Positions 1 through 11,128 are shown, numbered from the stretch's first letter. The stretch is 63,305 bases of DNA from VGBV01 sp963780395 (GCA_963780395.1 CAWABY010000016.1:1-63305); one strand, 5' to 3'. Translations and numbers: made by a program. Notes: generated by a model not told the origin, from the sequence alone.

Positions 1-539
1 GCGGTCATCTCGCGGGCCAGCTCGACCAGCGCGGCGAGCTGGCGCTCGAGCTCGGCGCCGGCGGTGTGCTCGACCAGCTCGGCGTCGCCGACGGCGTCGT
101 GCGCCTGTCCGACGGGGAACTCTGAGTCGAGCACCTGGGCGCCGATGTGGTCCAGCACCTTGCGGACCTCGGCCTGGGCCCAGACCGCGCCGAAGAGGCC
201 GGTGGAGGCGCCGATCACCAGCACGGGCTTGCCCTTGAAGGCGTTGTCGGGGAAGGGGCGCGAGGCCCAGTCGATCGCGTTCTTGAGGCCGCCGGGGATC
301 GAGGCGTTGTACTCGGGGGTGCTGATCACGATCGCGTCTGCCGAGGAGATCGCGTCGCGCAGGCGCTGCACGGGATCGGGAGCCGGGTCGGTGTCGAGGT
401 CCTCGTTGTAGATCGGCAGCTCGCCGATCCCAACCAGCTCCAGCTCCGCCCCGGACGGCAGCAGCTCGGCCGCCGCCCGGAGCAGGCGGGTGTTGTGGGA
501 GTCGCTCCGCAGCGATCCGGAGATGCCCACAACCTTCAT
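1..539 (-). CDS. NADPH-dependent FMN reductase family protein (3' end cut by window edge)
   Basis: This flavodoxin-like reductase would use NAD(P)H to reduce FMN or quinone-type substrates in the cytoplasm. Reading from the ATG at 539 gives a start of MKVVGISGSLR, the family's N-terminal beta strand plus phosphate-binding loop, followed by SHNTRLL. The later motif TPEYNASIPGGLKNAIDW is the classic flavin-contacting signature. About 179 codons are present, close to the usual full length of 180-190, so only a few C-terminal residues are missing. It lies 2 bp downstream of the YceI gene on the same strand, so the two are probably co-transcribed from the promoter region shared with marR. The family is clear; the substrate is unknown. 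Confidence 0.9.
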   Translation of the reverse strand, partial: MKVVGISGSLRSDSHNTRLLRAAAELLPSGAELELVGIGELPIYNEDLDTDPAPDPVQRLRDAISSADAIVISTPEYNASIPGGLKNAIDWASRPFPDNAFKGKPVLVIGASTGLFGAVWAQAEVRKVLDHIGAQVLDSEFPVGQAHDAVGDAELVEHTAGAELERQLAALVELAREMT

Positions 540-541
540 CG

Positions 542-1105
542 TTACTCGCCCTCCTTATCGCCGGCCTTGACCAGCTCCAGGTGGACGTTCAGCGTCACGT
601 CCCAGTCCAGGACGTTGCCGCCGCTCGGCAGCTCCATCTGCCAGTCGAAGCCGAAATCGCGGCGGTCGAACTTCGTCTCCAGCTCGAAGGCGAAGCGCTC
701 GTCGCCGAGGGGGTCGGCGATCGGAGCCGTGTAGGTGCCGGTTGCGGTCACCTCTTTGGTCGTGCCGGCGATCTCGAGCTCTCCGGCGACGCGAACCCGG
801 CCGTCCTCGCTCAGCTCAACCGAATCCGAGCGGAAACGGACCTCGGGATGCTCGTCGGCGTTGAAGAACTCCTCGCCCAGCACGTGGGCGCGGAACTGCT
901 CGGGCTCGCGGATCGAGATCGACTCGACCTTGGCGGCGCCCTCCAGCTCCAGCTTGTCGCCGTCCGCGCGCAGGGTGGCGCTGACGTCGTCGAGGGAGCC
1001 TCGGTAGGTGGAGATGCCGTTGTGCACGACCGAGAAACCGAACACCGAGTGGATCGGATCCGCCCCGTAGGTCCCCTCGATCGCCTTGGTTGCTGTGAGT
1101 GTCAT
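542..1105 (-). CDS. YceI family protein
   Basis: YceI proteins are lipocalin-like beta barrels that bind isoprenoid or other lipophilic molecules; many are periplasmic, but this one has no signal peptide and looks cytoplasmic. The 187-residue protein has the family pattern: an N-terminal D-x-xHSxxxFxVxH-like segment (DPIHSVFGFSVVHNG), the LRADGDKLELEG region, HPEVRFRSDSV in the middle, and a C-terminal FDWQMELPSGG segment. The ATG at 1105 is preferred over the GTG at 1108 because AAAGGA lies about 8 nt upstream. It heads a probable two-gene operon with the FMN reductase and diverges from a MarR regulator, which likely represses it. The ligand is not predictable. Confidence 0.9.
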   Translation of the reverse strand: MTLTATKAIEGTYGADPIHSVFGFSVVHNGISTYRGSLDDVSATLRADGDKLELEGAAKVESISIREPEQFRAHVLGEEFFNADEHPEVRFRSDSVELSEDGRVRVAGELEIAGTTKEVTATGTYTAPIADPLGDERFAFELETKFDRRDFGFDWQMELPSGGNVLDWDVTLNVHLELVKAGDKEGE

Positions 1106-1123
1106 CACATTGGTCCTTTCGTC

Positions 1124-1176
1124 ATACAGTGGTAGTGGACCTATATGGTACTACACCAGAGTTATACTGTACCACC
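1124..1176. promoter_or_regulatory. Divergent promoter/operator region between yceI and marR
   Basis: This 99-bp divergent gap is noticeably AT-richer than its surroundings and contains repeated TGGTA/TACCA words. GTGGTA is at 1129-1134, TGGTACTACACCA (4-bp inverted arms) at 1146-1158, and TGTACCACC at 1168-1176. A TATACT hexamer at 1163-1168 could be the -10 element for marR. MarR proteins bind short inverted repeats of this type between divergent genes. The binding assignment is inference. Confidence 0.5.
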
Positions 1177-1207
1177 GTTGTTCAGAACCACTATTCTTAG
1201 GAGCACG

Positions 1208-1738
1208 ATGAGCACCCAGGCCACCCCAGCAACCGCATCCCCCGCGACGCTCGCCCCTGACGGGCGGCTGCCCTTCGGCGTGCTGCTGGCGAGGCTGGGC
1301 CAGGAGTCGATGGCCCGCTTTCGCAAGGCCCTGCGCCCCCTGGATCTGAGCGCGCAGCAGTTCGTCGTCCTGAAGCAGGTTCAGGCGACCGGCGCCGCGT
1401 CGCAGGCGACGCTCGCCGACGCCCTCGGACTGGACTACAGCAACCTCGCCACCGTCACCGCGGAGCTCAGCGACGCCGGGCTGATCGAGCGCTACCGGCA
1501 TGAGAGCGATCGCCGCCGTTACGTGATCGAGCTCAGCGAGCGCGGCGCCGAAGTGTGCGCCCAGGCCGACCAGGCGATCGCGGAGGGCGAGGAGGGAATG
1601 CTCAGCACCCTCTCCGAGGAAGAGCGCGAGCGCTTCTGGGTGGTCCTGCGCCAGGTTGCCGACGCCGCGGACCTCTGCCCGGGCACGCCCGTCGAGGCCG
1701 CCGCAACGTGCGCCGGCGAGGAGCCGCCGGGCTCCTGA
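1208..1738 (+). CDS. MarR family transcriptional regulator
   Basis: A winged-helix repressor of about 176 residues. The core (roughly residues 25-150) has the MarR layout: a helix with RLGQESMARFRKALRPLDLS, then QFVVLKQV, the recognition region LADALGLDYSNLATVTAELSDAGLIER, and the wing DRRRYVIELSERG. The ATG at 1208 is chosen because AGGAG sits 5 nt upstream; an upstream extension to 1145 would run through the operator region. It probably represses itself and the divergent yceI-FMN reductase pair, as MarR regulators of redox or solvent stress genes commonly do. The effector is unknown. The last 20 residues are a low-complexity Ala/Pro/Gly tail with one cysteine. Confidence 0.9.
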   Translation: MSTQATPATASPATLAPDGRLPFGVLLARLGQESMARFRKALRPLDLSAQQFVVLKQVQATGAASQATLADALGLDYSNLATVTAELSDAGLIERYRHESDRRRYVIELSERGAEVCAQADQAIAEGEEGMLSTLSEEERERFWVVLRQVADAADLCPGTPVEAAATCAGEEPPGS

Positions 1739-1825
1739 TCGCGGGCCGGTTCCGGCTTGCGGCGAGCCTAAGCTTCCCGAGGTCGGCGCACCCCGCGCCG
1801 TTGACCTCGACCACTGGAGGAAGAG

Positions 1826-2608
1826 ATGGCCGCAGCGTCGGGCAAGTCCGGCGGCAAGGCGAGCGCCAGCAAGGCTGCTTCCAGCCGGACCCGCAAGTCG
1901 TCTTCGAGCAAGGCGTCCGCGAGCAAATCGTCAAGTAGGTCCTCTTCGAGCAAGGCGACCGCGACCAAGGCTTCCGCCAGGAAGTCCTCCGCGTCGAAGA
2001 CCTCCACCGGGAAGTCCTCGGCGTCCGCGAGCAAGCCGGCCCCGAGCGGGCCGACCAAGGCCGAGCGCGAGGCGATCAAGGGCTTCTCCAGGTTCTGGTG
2101 GCTGTGGCTTCTGTTCGGGTTGGTCTGGATCGTCGCCTCGGTGGTGATCCTGCAGTTCGATCAGGCCTCGATCACGACCGTCGGCGTCATCGTCGGCGCC
2201 CTGTTCCTGGGGACCGCGCTGCAGAACTTCATGCTGGCGGGCATGGCCGAGCACGGGAGGTGGCTGTTCGCCACCTTCGGGGTGCTGTTCCTGGGCGCTG
2301 GGGTGCTGGCCTTCATCAGCCCCGAGAACACGTTCGCGGCGCTCGCTGACATTCTCGGGTTCCTGTTCCTGATCGTCGGCATCTTCTGGATCATCGAGGC
2401 GTTCGCCGCCCGCGAGGTCAACGAGCTCTGGTGGGTGGGGCTGATCAGCGGCATCCTGATGGTGATCCTGGGCTTCTACACCGGTGGCCAGTTCTTCATC
2501 GAGAAGGCCTACGTGCTGTTGGTCTTCGCCGGCATCTGGGCCCTGCTGGAGGGCGTGCTCAACATCGTGCGCGCCTTCCAGATCCGGCAGCTGGGACGCC
2601 TGGTCTGA
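1826..2608 (+). CDS. HdeD/DUF308-like membrane protein with histone-like basic tail
   Basis: The protein has 260 residues. Residues 1 to about 75 are almost entirely Ser, Lys, Ala and Thr with repeated SSSKAS-type units, resembling histone H1 or HU tails. The rest is a six-helix membrane domain typical of HdeD (acid-resistance) proteins, with helices such as LWLLFGLVWIVASVVIL and LADILGFLFLIVGIFWIIEAFAA. The ATG follows GGAGGAAGAG, a strong ribosome site. HdeD proteins are implicated in acid stress, but the mechanism is poorly understood. The tail would probably face the cytoplasm and could bind nucleic acid or anionic lipid (inference). The same tail type occurs on other proteins of high-GC actinobacteria. 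Confidence 0.8.
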   Translation: MAAASGKSGGKASASKAASSRTRKSSSSKASASKSSSRSSSSKATATKASARKSSASKTSTGKSSASASKPAPSGPTKAEREAIKGFSRFWWLWLLFGLVWIVASVVILQFDQASITTVGVIVGALFLGTALQNFMLAGMAEHGRWLFATFGVLFLGAGVLAFISPENTFAALADILGFLFLIVGIFWIIEAFAAREVNELWWVGLISGILMVILGFYTGGQFFIEKAYVLLVFAGIWALLEGVLNIVRAFQIRQLGRLV

Positions 2609-2665
2609 GCCTGGGCGGGCGCCGCCCAACCGGCAGCGCCAGTGGGGTGGGGTCCGGCTGGCGCT

Positions 2666-2917
2666 ATGGTCGGCGTCGTGGACCAGGCTCGGCGCGCTCA
2701 CCTCTCGAAGCGGGCGCGATTGATTGGGCTGATCGCGGTGGGCGGGGTGATCTACGCGATCGCAAGCAAACCCGCATCTGACCAGGAGCGGCTCGAGGAG
2801 GCCCTCGGTGAGCTCGAAAGCGCATTCGGGGGACCTGATCCGAGCGTTTATCGACGGAGCAGACCTCCCAGCGGTGAGCGAGGCAGAATGAGGCGCTCAT
2901 GTCTCGCGGCCTGCTGA
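2666..2917 (+). CDS. Possible small single-helix membrane protein
   Basis: A candidate gene of about 83 codons. It encodes one hydrophobic helix (LIGLIAVGGVIYAIASK) after a basic N-terminus and before an acidic segment containing ERLEEALGELESAFG, the arrangement of a small inner-membrane protein. The ATG at 2666 has no convincing ribosome site, and the C-terminal end overlaps the next gene by 19 bp, where the sequence becomes Arg-rich and less protein-like. It may be real, or may end through an indel. No function can be proposed. Confidence 0.35.
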   Translation: MVGVVDQARRAHLSKRARLIGLIAVGGVIYAIASKPASDQERLEEALGELESAFGGPDPSVYRRSRPPSGERGRMRRSCLAAC

Positions 2918-3444
2918 TCGTCGACATCCAGCGCGACTACTTCCCCGGTGGGGAGCATCCGCTGGTCGAGCCCGAGGCGGCCGCCGAGGCGGCGGGCCGG
3001 GTGCTCGGCGCCTTCCGCGAGGCCGGCGATCCGGTGCTCCACCTGAAGCACGTCTGGGATGAGCCCGAGGCCACCTACATGCGGCCCGGCACCGACGGCG
3101 TCGAGATCCACGCCGCCGTCGAGCCGGCCGAGGGCGAAACCGTGATCGAGAAGGCCGAGCCGAACGGCTTCGTCGGCACCGAGCTCGAGCGCGAGCTGCG
3201 GTCGCGCGGGGTCGAGCAGCTCGTGGTCACCGGGATGGAGAGCAGCATGTGCGTGGACTCGACCGTGCGCGCGGCGGCCGAGCTGGGCTTCGAGGTGACG
3301 GTGGTCCATGACGGCTGCGCGACCTCCGACCTGGAGTTCGAGGGCACGCGGGTGCCGGGCGCGAGCGTGCACGCGGCCTTCATGGCCACCCTCGCCGAGG
3401 GCTACGCCGAGCTGCACAGCGCCGAGCAGCTGCTGGCGGACTAG
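2899..3444 (+). CDS. Isochorismatase-like cysteine hydrolase
   Basis: A 181-residue member of the isochorismatase/nicotinamidase superfamily, cytosolic alpha/beta hydrolases that use an Asp-Lys-Cys triad. All three are visible: Asp9 in LLIVDIQRDYF, Lys85 in TVIEKAEPNGF, and Cys118 in VVTGMESSMCVDST, preceded by the characteristic cis-peptide region. No N-terminal extension or signal peptide is present. Substrates in this family include isochorismate, nicotinamide, N-carbamoyl compounds and isonitriles, and the context (HdeD-like protein upstream, small acidic protein downstream) does not discriminate. Confidence 0.88.
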   Translation: MSRGLLIVDIQRDYFPGGEHPLVEPEAAAEAAGRVLGAFREAGDPVLHLKHVWDEPEATYMRPGTDGVEIHAAVEPAEGETVIEKAEPNGFVGTELERELRSRGVEQLVVTGMESSMCVDSTVRAAAELGFEVTVVHDGCATSDLEFEGTRVPGASVHAAFMATLAEGYAELHSAEQLLAD

Positions 3445-3518
3445 GGGGCCCGGACCGCGCGATCATGGTCAGCGACGTGATGGAGGAGTCCGGCACGACG
3501 CCCGGCTGAACGCCGGGC

Positions 3519-3722
3519 TCAGCCGGGCTCGTCGGCCTCTTCTTCGGTCTCCTCGTACTCCTCGTCGCCATCCCCCAGGAACAGGTCGGCGTCCTCGACG
3601 TCGGTGTCGAGCGGATCGGCGTCGGTCTCAATCATTGCGTCGTCGTCGGGCGGGTTCGAGGACTGGGCGTCTCCAAGCCCGGCCTCGCCGTGTCCCTCGC
3701 GGTCCGATCCGTGCCGATCCAT
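3519..3722 (-). CDS. Small acidic hypothetical protein (67 aa)
   Basis: I do not recognise a family. The predicted 67-residue protein is extremely acidic towards its end (clusters such as DPLDTDVEDADLFLGDGDEE), has no hydrophobic segment, and would be soluble and probably disordered. The ATG at 3722 is chosen because a near-consensus promoter places its -10 hexamer 7 nt upstream, implying a leaderless transcript. A longer frame to 3824 exists but would begin upstream of that promoter. It converges with the cysteine hydrolase gene. The promoter is the main argument that the gene is real. Confidence 0.55.
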   Translation of the reverse strand: MDRHGSDREGHGEAGLGDAQSSNPPDDDAMIETDADPLDTDVEDADLFLGDGDEEYEETEEEADEPG

Positions 3723-3729
3723 GCCCGGG

Positions 3730-3757
3730 ACCATATGCCCGAGGCGGCGGATGTCAA
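3730..3757 (-). promoter_or_regulatory. Sigma70-type promoter, probably leaderless
   Basis: Read on the minus strand, a perfect TTGACA (-35, at 3752-3757) is followed by a 16-bp spacer and TATGGT (-10, at 3730-3735). Seven bases later comes the ATG at 3722. That spacing puts transcription start at or next to the A of the start codon, the usual geometry of leaderless genes in actinobacteria. Confidence 0.6.
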
Positions 3758-3922
3758 GCGATCGGTGATACTCGATCAAGACGCGGCTAACTCGGGCGCT
3801 GCGGGTGTACCGTTGGGTGACCATCCCGCCACAGACCTTCAGCCCTCGCGAGATTGTCTTCTTCGCCGGCGGGGCCTCGAACCTCGCCGGTACCCACGAG
3901 CGCTGAAAAAAGGGCTTCGGGA

Positions 3923-6322
3923 ATGGAAACGCACGCGGTCAGCCGACTCCAATGGGCGGCGGCCGCGGTCGCGGCTGCGTGCCTGCTCGGCCTGTCCGCC
4001 CTGCTGGCTGCGGGTCAGCCCCTCGGCCCTCCGCTCGTTGGGAGCGAGGCGGAGCTGGAGTCCGCGCTCGGCGGAGCATCCCTCTCGTTCGAGCCCAACG
4101 CGGGCCGCGCCGACGACAGGGTCGACTTCCTCGCTCGCTCCGTGGCCGGGGGCAGCCTGTATCTCACCTCGGGCGAGGCGGTGCTGACGCTCCCTCAGGG
4201 GAGACGCGGCTCGCGAGAGCTCCGCCTCGGCTTCCCCGGCGCCGATCCGGGAACCAAGGCTGTCGGCCTGGCGGAGCTCCCCGGGAGGGCCAACGTCTTT
4301 ATCGGCGACGACCGCTCGCGGTGGCGCACCGGGATCCCCACCTACTCCCAGGTCCGCTACCGAGGCCTCTACCCGGGCATCGACCTCGACTTCCACGGCG
4401 ATCAGCGCGAGCTCGAATACGACTTTCGGCTTGGCCCCCATGCCGATCCCTCGGCGGTCGCGGTCGAACTGGGAGGCGCGGACTCGGTGCGGCTTGCGCC
4501 CAGCGGCGACCTGCTGATCCGGATCGGCGACACCACGGTGCGTCAGCGCGCCCCGGTTGCCTACCAGTGGCTCGGCGGTGAGCGACGCCGCGTTCGGGCC
4601 GCGTACGAGCTGCACGGCTCGAGGGTGGGATTCCTGCTCGGCGACTACGACCACTCCCGGCCGCTGGTCATCGATCCCCTCCTGCTCGCATACGCGACCT
4701 ATCTGGGCGGCGCGCTCGCCGACAACGGCCATGAGATCGCGGTCGATGCAGCCGGCGCGGCCTACGTGGCCGGAGCGACGTCGTCGACGGACTTTCCGCT
4801 CCAGGATCCCCGCCAGAGCGACCAGGGGCTCGGGGACGCTTTCGTGACCAAGTTCAATCCCGACTCCGGGGGGCAGGTGACGGTCGCCTATTCGACCTAC
4901 CTGGGTGGCGGCGCGTCCGACGGCGTAAGCGGGATCGCGGTCGATGCCGCCGGAGGGGTCTACGTGGCCGGACCCACGGAATCCACGGACTTCCCGACCC
5001 AGGATCCCTACCAGACCGACCAGGGGGACTTCGATGCGTTCGCTGCCAAGCTAAACCCCGACTCCGGCGGCGCGGTGACCCTCGCCTACTCGACCTACCT
5101 GGGCGGGAGCTTGTTCGACGTCGGCACCTCGATCGCGGTCGACCCCGCCGGCGCCGCCTACATCACCGGCAACACCTTCTCAGCCGGCTTCCCGGTCCAG
5201 GACGATATCTTCCCGGACCAGGCGCTCGGGGACGCCTTTGTGACCAGGCTCAACCCTGACTCCGGCGGCGCGGTGACGCTGGCCTACTCGACCTACCTCG
5301 GAGCCTCGAACAACGAAGAAGGCTCCGCGATCGCCGTCGATCCCGCCGGAGGCGCGTACGTGACCGGCCGCACCGACTCCACGAACTTCTTTACGGTGGA
5401 CCCGTTTCAAGCCGATCAGGGCGGCACCGACGCGTTCGTGGTCAAGATCGACCCCGACCCAGGCGGCGAGCCGACCCTCGCCTACTCCAGCTACCTGGGG
5501 GGCGGGGGCCTGGACATCGGCCAGGGGATCGCGGTTGACGCCGCCGGGGCCGCCTACCTGACGGGCCAAACGGAGTCCACGAACTTCCCCCTCCAGAACG
5601 CGATCCAGCCCGACCAGGGGGGCACCGATGCGTTCGTGACCAAGGTCGACGCCGACTCCGGAGGCGCCGTGACGCTCGCTTACTCGACCTACCTGGGAGG
5701 CGGGGCCGCCGACGAGTTCACGACGATCGACGTCGACCCTGCCGGGGCCGCCTACGTGACCGGCAGGACCGACTCCACGAACTTCCCGCTCCAGGACGCG
5801 ATCCAGCCCGACCAGGGGGGCACCGATGCGTTCGTGACCCAGATAGGCCGCGATCCGGGCGGTACGCCGCCGCTCGCCTTCTCCACCTACCTGGGCGGGG
5901 GGCTGGCCGATTGGGGCCTCGGGATCGCGGTCGACTCCGGGGGTGCCGTGCTCGTCAGCGGCTACAGCGAGTCGGCGAACTTCCCCACCCAGGATCCCTT
6001 CCAGCCTGACCAGGGGGGAGCGGACGCGTTCGTCGCCAGGCTCGCGCCGCCCGACACCGACCCGCCGGAGACCACGATCACCAAGGGTCCGAAGCGCAAG
6101 ACCGAGAAGCGCGGCGCGAAGTTCCGGTTCACCTCCGACGAGTCGGGCTCGAGCTTCGAGTGCAAGCGCGGCAAGCAGGCGTTCAAGCCCTGCACCTCGC
6201 CCCGGAGGTACAAGCGGCTCAAGCCGGGCAAGCACAGCTTCAGGGTGCGCGCCACCGATCGGGGCGGCAACACCGATACGACCCCGGCGAAGCGCAAGTG
6301 GAGGGTGAAGCCGAGTCAGTAG
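3923..6322 (+). CDS. Secreted SBBP-repeat protein
   Basis: A 799-residue exported protein. A signal peptide (about residues 1-32, hydrophobic core AAAAVAAACLLGLSALLA) is followed by a domain of about 220 residues that often precedes SBBP repeats (beta-rich, with LYPGIDLDFHG). Seven 66-residue SBBP repeats follow, each opening with Y-STYLGGG and containing a GIAVD-AG-AYV-G-T-STNFP core and DQGGTDAFV. The C-terminal 85 residues form a small Cys-containing beta domain starting at DPPETTITKGP, common on secreted proteins of this lineage, ending in a Lys/Arg-rich strand. The ATG at 3923 is chosen because it starts the signal peptide directly. SBBP repeats are predicted beta-propeller-like; a surface adhesion or matrix role is inference. 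Confidence 0.85.
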   Translation: METHAVSRLQWAAAAVAAACLLGLSALLAAGQPLGPPLVGSEAELESALGGASLSFEPNAGRADDRVDFLARSVAGGSLYLTSGEAVLTLPQGRRGSRELRLGFPGADPGTKAVGLAELPGRANVFIGDDRSRWRTGIPTYSQVRYRGLYPGIDLDFHGDQRELEYDFRLGPHADPSAVAVELGGADSVRLAPSGDLLIRIGDTTVRQRAPVAYQWLGGERRRVRAAYELHGSRVGFLLGDYDHSRPLVIDPLLLAYATYLGGALADNGHEIAVDAAGAAYVAGATSSTDFPLQDPRQSDQGLGDAFVTKFNPDSGGQVTVAYSTYLGGGASDGVSGIAVDAAGGVYVAGPTESTDFPTQDPYQTDQGDFDAFAAKLNPDSGGAVTLAYSTYLGGSLFDVGTSIAVDPAGAAYITGNTFSAGFPVQDDIFPDQALGDAFVTRLNPDSGGAVTLAYSTYLGASNNEEGSAIAVDPAGGAYVTGRTDSTNFFTVDPFQADQGGTDAFVVKIDPDPGGEPTLAYSSYLGGGGLDIGQGIAVDAAGAAYLTGQTESTNFPLQNAIQPDQGGTDAFVTKVDADSGGAVTLAYSTYLGGGAADEFTTIDVDPAGAAYVTGRTDSTNFPLQDAIQPDQGGTDAFVTQIGRDPGGTPPLAFSTYLGGGLADWGLGIAVDSGGAVLVSGYSESANFPTQDPFQPDQGGADAFVARLAPPDTDPPETTITKGPKRKTEKRGAKFRFTSDESGSSFECKRGKQAFKPCTSPRRYKRLKPGKHSFRVRATDRGGNTDTTPAKRKWRVKPSQ
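4691..6048 (+). repeat. Seven in-frame tandem 198-bp repeats (SBBP units)
   Basis: Repeat units begin at 4691, 4889, 5087, 5285, 5483, 5681 and 5879, an exact 198-bp (66-codon) period without any length variation. Neighbouring units around 5560-5860 are the most similar to each other in DNA, suggesting recent duplication or gene conversion within the array. The repeats encode the SBBP units of the secreted protein. Confidence 0.85.
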
Positions 6323-6461
6323 GCCGGCGGGCCGCCGCAGCGCCGGCTGTCAAGCGGAGGCTCGGCGCAGATCAGCCGTCGAGGGCGACCTCCCCCGGAG
6401 CGCTCGATCCCAGCGGCGGAGCTATAGGCTGACCGGACACCGTCGCCGACAGGAGCGCAGG

Positions 6462-7655
6462 ATGGGACGGATGCAGTCACACAGCTCGAGGAGGCGCCTG
6501 GTCGCGGCGTCGTGCGCGCTCGGCCTGGCGGCGGTCCTCGCCGGGGTAGGCCTTGCGCCGCGGGCCGACGCGTACATCTATTGGGCGTCCGGCGGCTCGC
6601 AGGGAACCACGATCGGCCGAGCCAACAACGACGGAAGCGGCGTCGCCGCCAGCTTCATCGCCGGCGCCAGGTCCCCGTGCGGGGTGGCGGTCAACTCATC
6701 GCATCTCTACTGGGGCAACGAGGGCACTCACTCGGTCGGCCGTGCCGGTCTGGACGGCGGCGGCGTCACCCCATCCTTCATACCGGGAGCCAGCTTCCCG
6801 TGCGCACCATCCCTGGATTCCACCCACGTCTACTGGGCGAACCAGGCGACCGGGGACAACGATCCGCTCCGGGGCTCGATCGGGCGGGCGAATCTGAACG
6901 GGGGCGACGTGCAGCCCGTGCTGTTCGGAAACCAGAGCACCTTCGTCGACCAGCCCTGCGGAACCGCGAACGTCGGCGGATTCCTCTACTGGGTCAACGC
7001 TGGGTCCGAGCCGAGGAGGATCGGGCGCTCGCCGGTCCCGGACCCGCTGCCCGTCGGCGGCTTCGTCCCGAATGCCGGTGCAGACACCTTTTTCGTCTGC
7101 TGGCCTTCGCTGACCAGCTCCCACATCTACTGGTCGGCGTTTCCGGTCGGCATCGCGCGTGCATCCCTCGCCGACACGTCCGATCTGGACTTCATCACGA
7201 GTGCCAGCGCGACCGGGGGAACCGCGATCCTCGGCTCGAAGCTCTACTGGGCGAATTTCACCGAGGGCACGATCAGCCGAGCGAACCTCGACGGGAGCTC
7301 CCCCCAGATCGCCTTCATGACGGGGCTGCAGAGTCCGAGGGGGATCACCGTTGACTCGGGCGCTCCCCCGGTCGACTTCGGGCGGCTGAAGCGCAACAAG
7401 AAGCGGGGCACTGCGAAGCTGACGCTCGATGTGCCGATGGCGGGCACCCTGTCCCTAACGGGTTCGGGATTGAAGGGCGTATCCGCCGCGACGGAGGGGC
7501 CCGAGGAGTTGACCTTGGCGCTGAAGCCGACCGGAAAGGCGAGGAAGAAGCTCGCCAGAAAGGGCAAGCGGGCATTCGGGCTCGAGCTGGAGTTCGGCCC
7601 GCAGGACAGCTCGCCGAACTCCTCCAGCAAGACCGTGAAGCTGATCAGGAAGTAG
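6462..7655 (+). CDS. Secreted propeller-like protein with basic C-terminal domain
   Basis: A 397-residue exported protein whose N-terminal signal sequence runs to about residue 36 (LVAASCALGLAAVLAGVGL). The body holds repeated units with the pattern LYWGNEGTHSVGRAGLDG, YWANQ and IGRANLNGG, resembling the YWTD-type six-bladed beta-propellers of LDL-receptor proteins and bacterial DUF5050-like proteins. From about residue 305 a separate domain begins (LKRNKKRGTAKLTLDVPMAG) and ends with SSKTVKLIRK, a Lys-rich beta domain I associate with many secreted Solirubrobacterales proteins. AGGAG lies 6 nt before the ATG at 6462. Binding partner unknown; probably envelope-associated together with the SBBP protein just upstream. 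Confidence 0.75.
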   Translation: MGRMQSHSSRRRLVAASCALGLAAVLAGVGLAPRADAYIYWASGGSQGTTIGRANNDGSGVAASFIAGARSPCGVAVNSSHLYWGNEGTHSVGRAGLDGGGVTPSFIPGASFPCAPSLDSTHVYWANQATGDNDPLRGSIGRANLNGGDVQPVLFGNQSTFVDQPCGTANVGGFLYWVNAGSEPRRIGRSPVPDPLPVGGFVPNAGADTFFVCWPSLTSSHIYWSAFPVGIARASLADTSDLDFITSASATGGTAILGSKLYWANFTEGTISRANLDGSSPQIAFMTGLQSPRGITVDSGAPPVDFGRLKRNKKRGTAKLTLDVPMAGTLSLTGSGLKGVSAATEGPEELTLALKPTGKARKKLARKGKRAFGLELEFGPQDSSPNSSSKTVKLIRK

Positions 7656-7694
7656 CCAATCGACTGGGCGGCCGGTGTGATCGCGGCGCCGAGC

Positions 7695-10559
<2,865 letters not shown>

Positions 10560-10560
<1 letters not shown>

Positions 10561-11084
10561 CAGATGTCTCCTCTCTCTTGCTGCGATCGTCTCTTGGGGG
10601 TGGGCCGTGGAGCATCCTCTCCGCCCCGGACAGAAACCGCCCCCTCGGATCGTCCGTGTTTGCGGGGATTTCCGAGGTCGTCCGGGATCTCGCCGGGGAG
10701 CGTCCCCGCAAACTGCAGGAAGGCCCCGCGGTCGAGCGGCTCGAGTCCCTGGAGACAGAGCTCGCCGATCCGCGCGGCGCTGAGCTCGCCGCCGCCGGCG
10801 TGCAGCTCGCGCTTGACGCCGTCGACGATCTCCTCGATCGCCCGCGGGTCGACGTCGCGCTTGTGGCAGGCCCGCAGCAGCGCCGCCCGCAGCTTGGCCT
10901 GGTCGAAGCGCTGGCGATCGCCGCCGCGCTTGCGGACCCAGGCCGCCTCGGGCTCGGCCCGCTCGAAGGTGGTGAAGCGCTCACCGCAGCCGGGGCAGCT
11001 GCGCCGGCGGCGAACGGCGGAGCCGCCGTCGGCGCGGCGGGTCTCGAGGGTGCGGGTCTGCTGTCCGCAGGCGGGGCAATCCAT
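10560..11084 (-). CDS. nrdR: Transcriptional repressor NrdR
   Basis: NrdR senses ATP/dATP through an ATP-cone domain and represses ribonucleotide reductase genes. The 174-residue protein shows the N-terminal zinc ribbon (MDCPACGQQTRTLETR, then CPGCGERFTTFER), followed by the ATP cone (VRKRGGDRQRFDQAKLRAALLRAC). The last 30 or so residues form a charged, poorly conserved tail longer than usual. Its TGA overlaps the nrdJ ATG by one base, so the two are translationally coupled. The zinc ribbon sits at the extreme N-terminus, supporting the ATG at 11084. A palindromic NrdR box lies upstream, implying autoregulation of the operon. Confidence 0.95.
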
Positions 11085-11128
11085 CGCCCAAAGTGTACTA
11101 GTTGCAGCGTTCTATCCAGCAGTTCTCA

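Noticed and set aside
4691..6048. CRISPR-like array from regular repeats
   Set aside because: The repeats are 198 bp, coding, in frame and continuous, with no spacers and no cas genes nearby.
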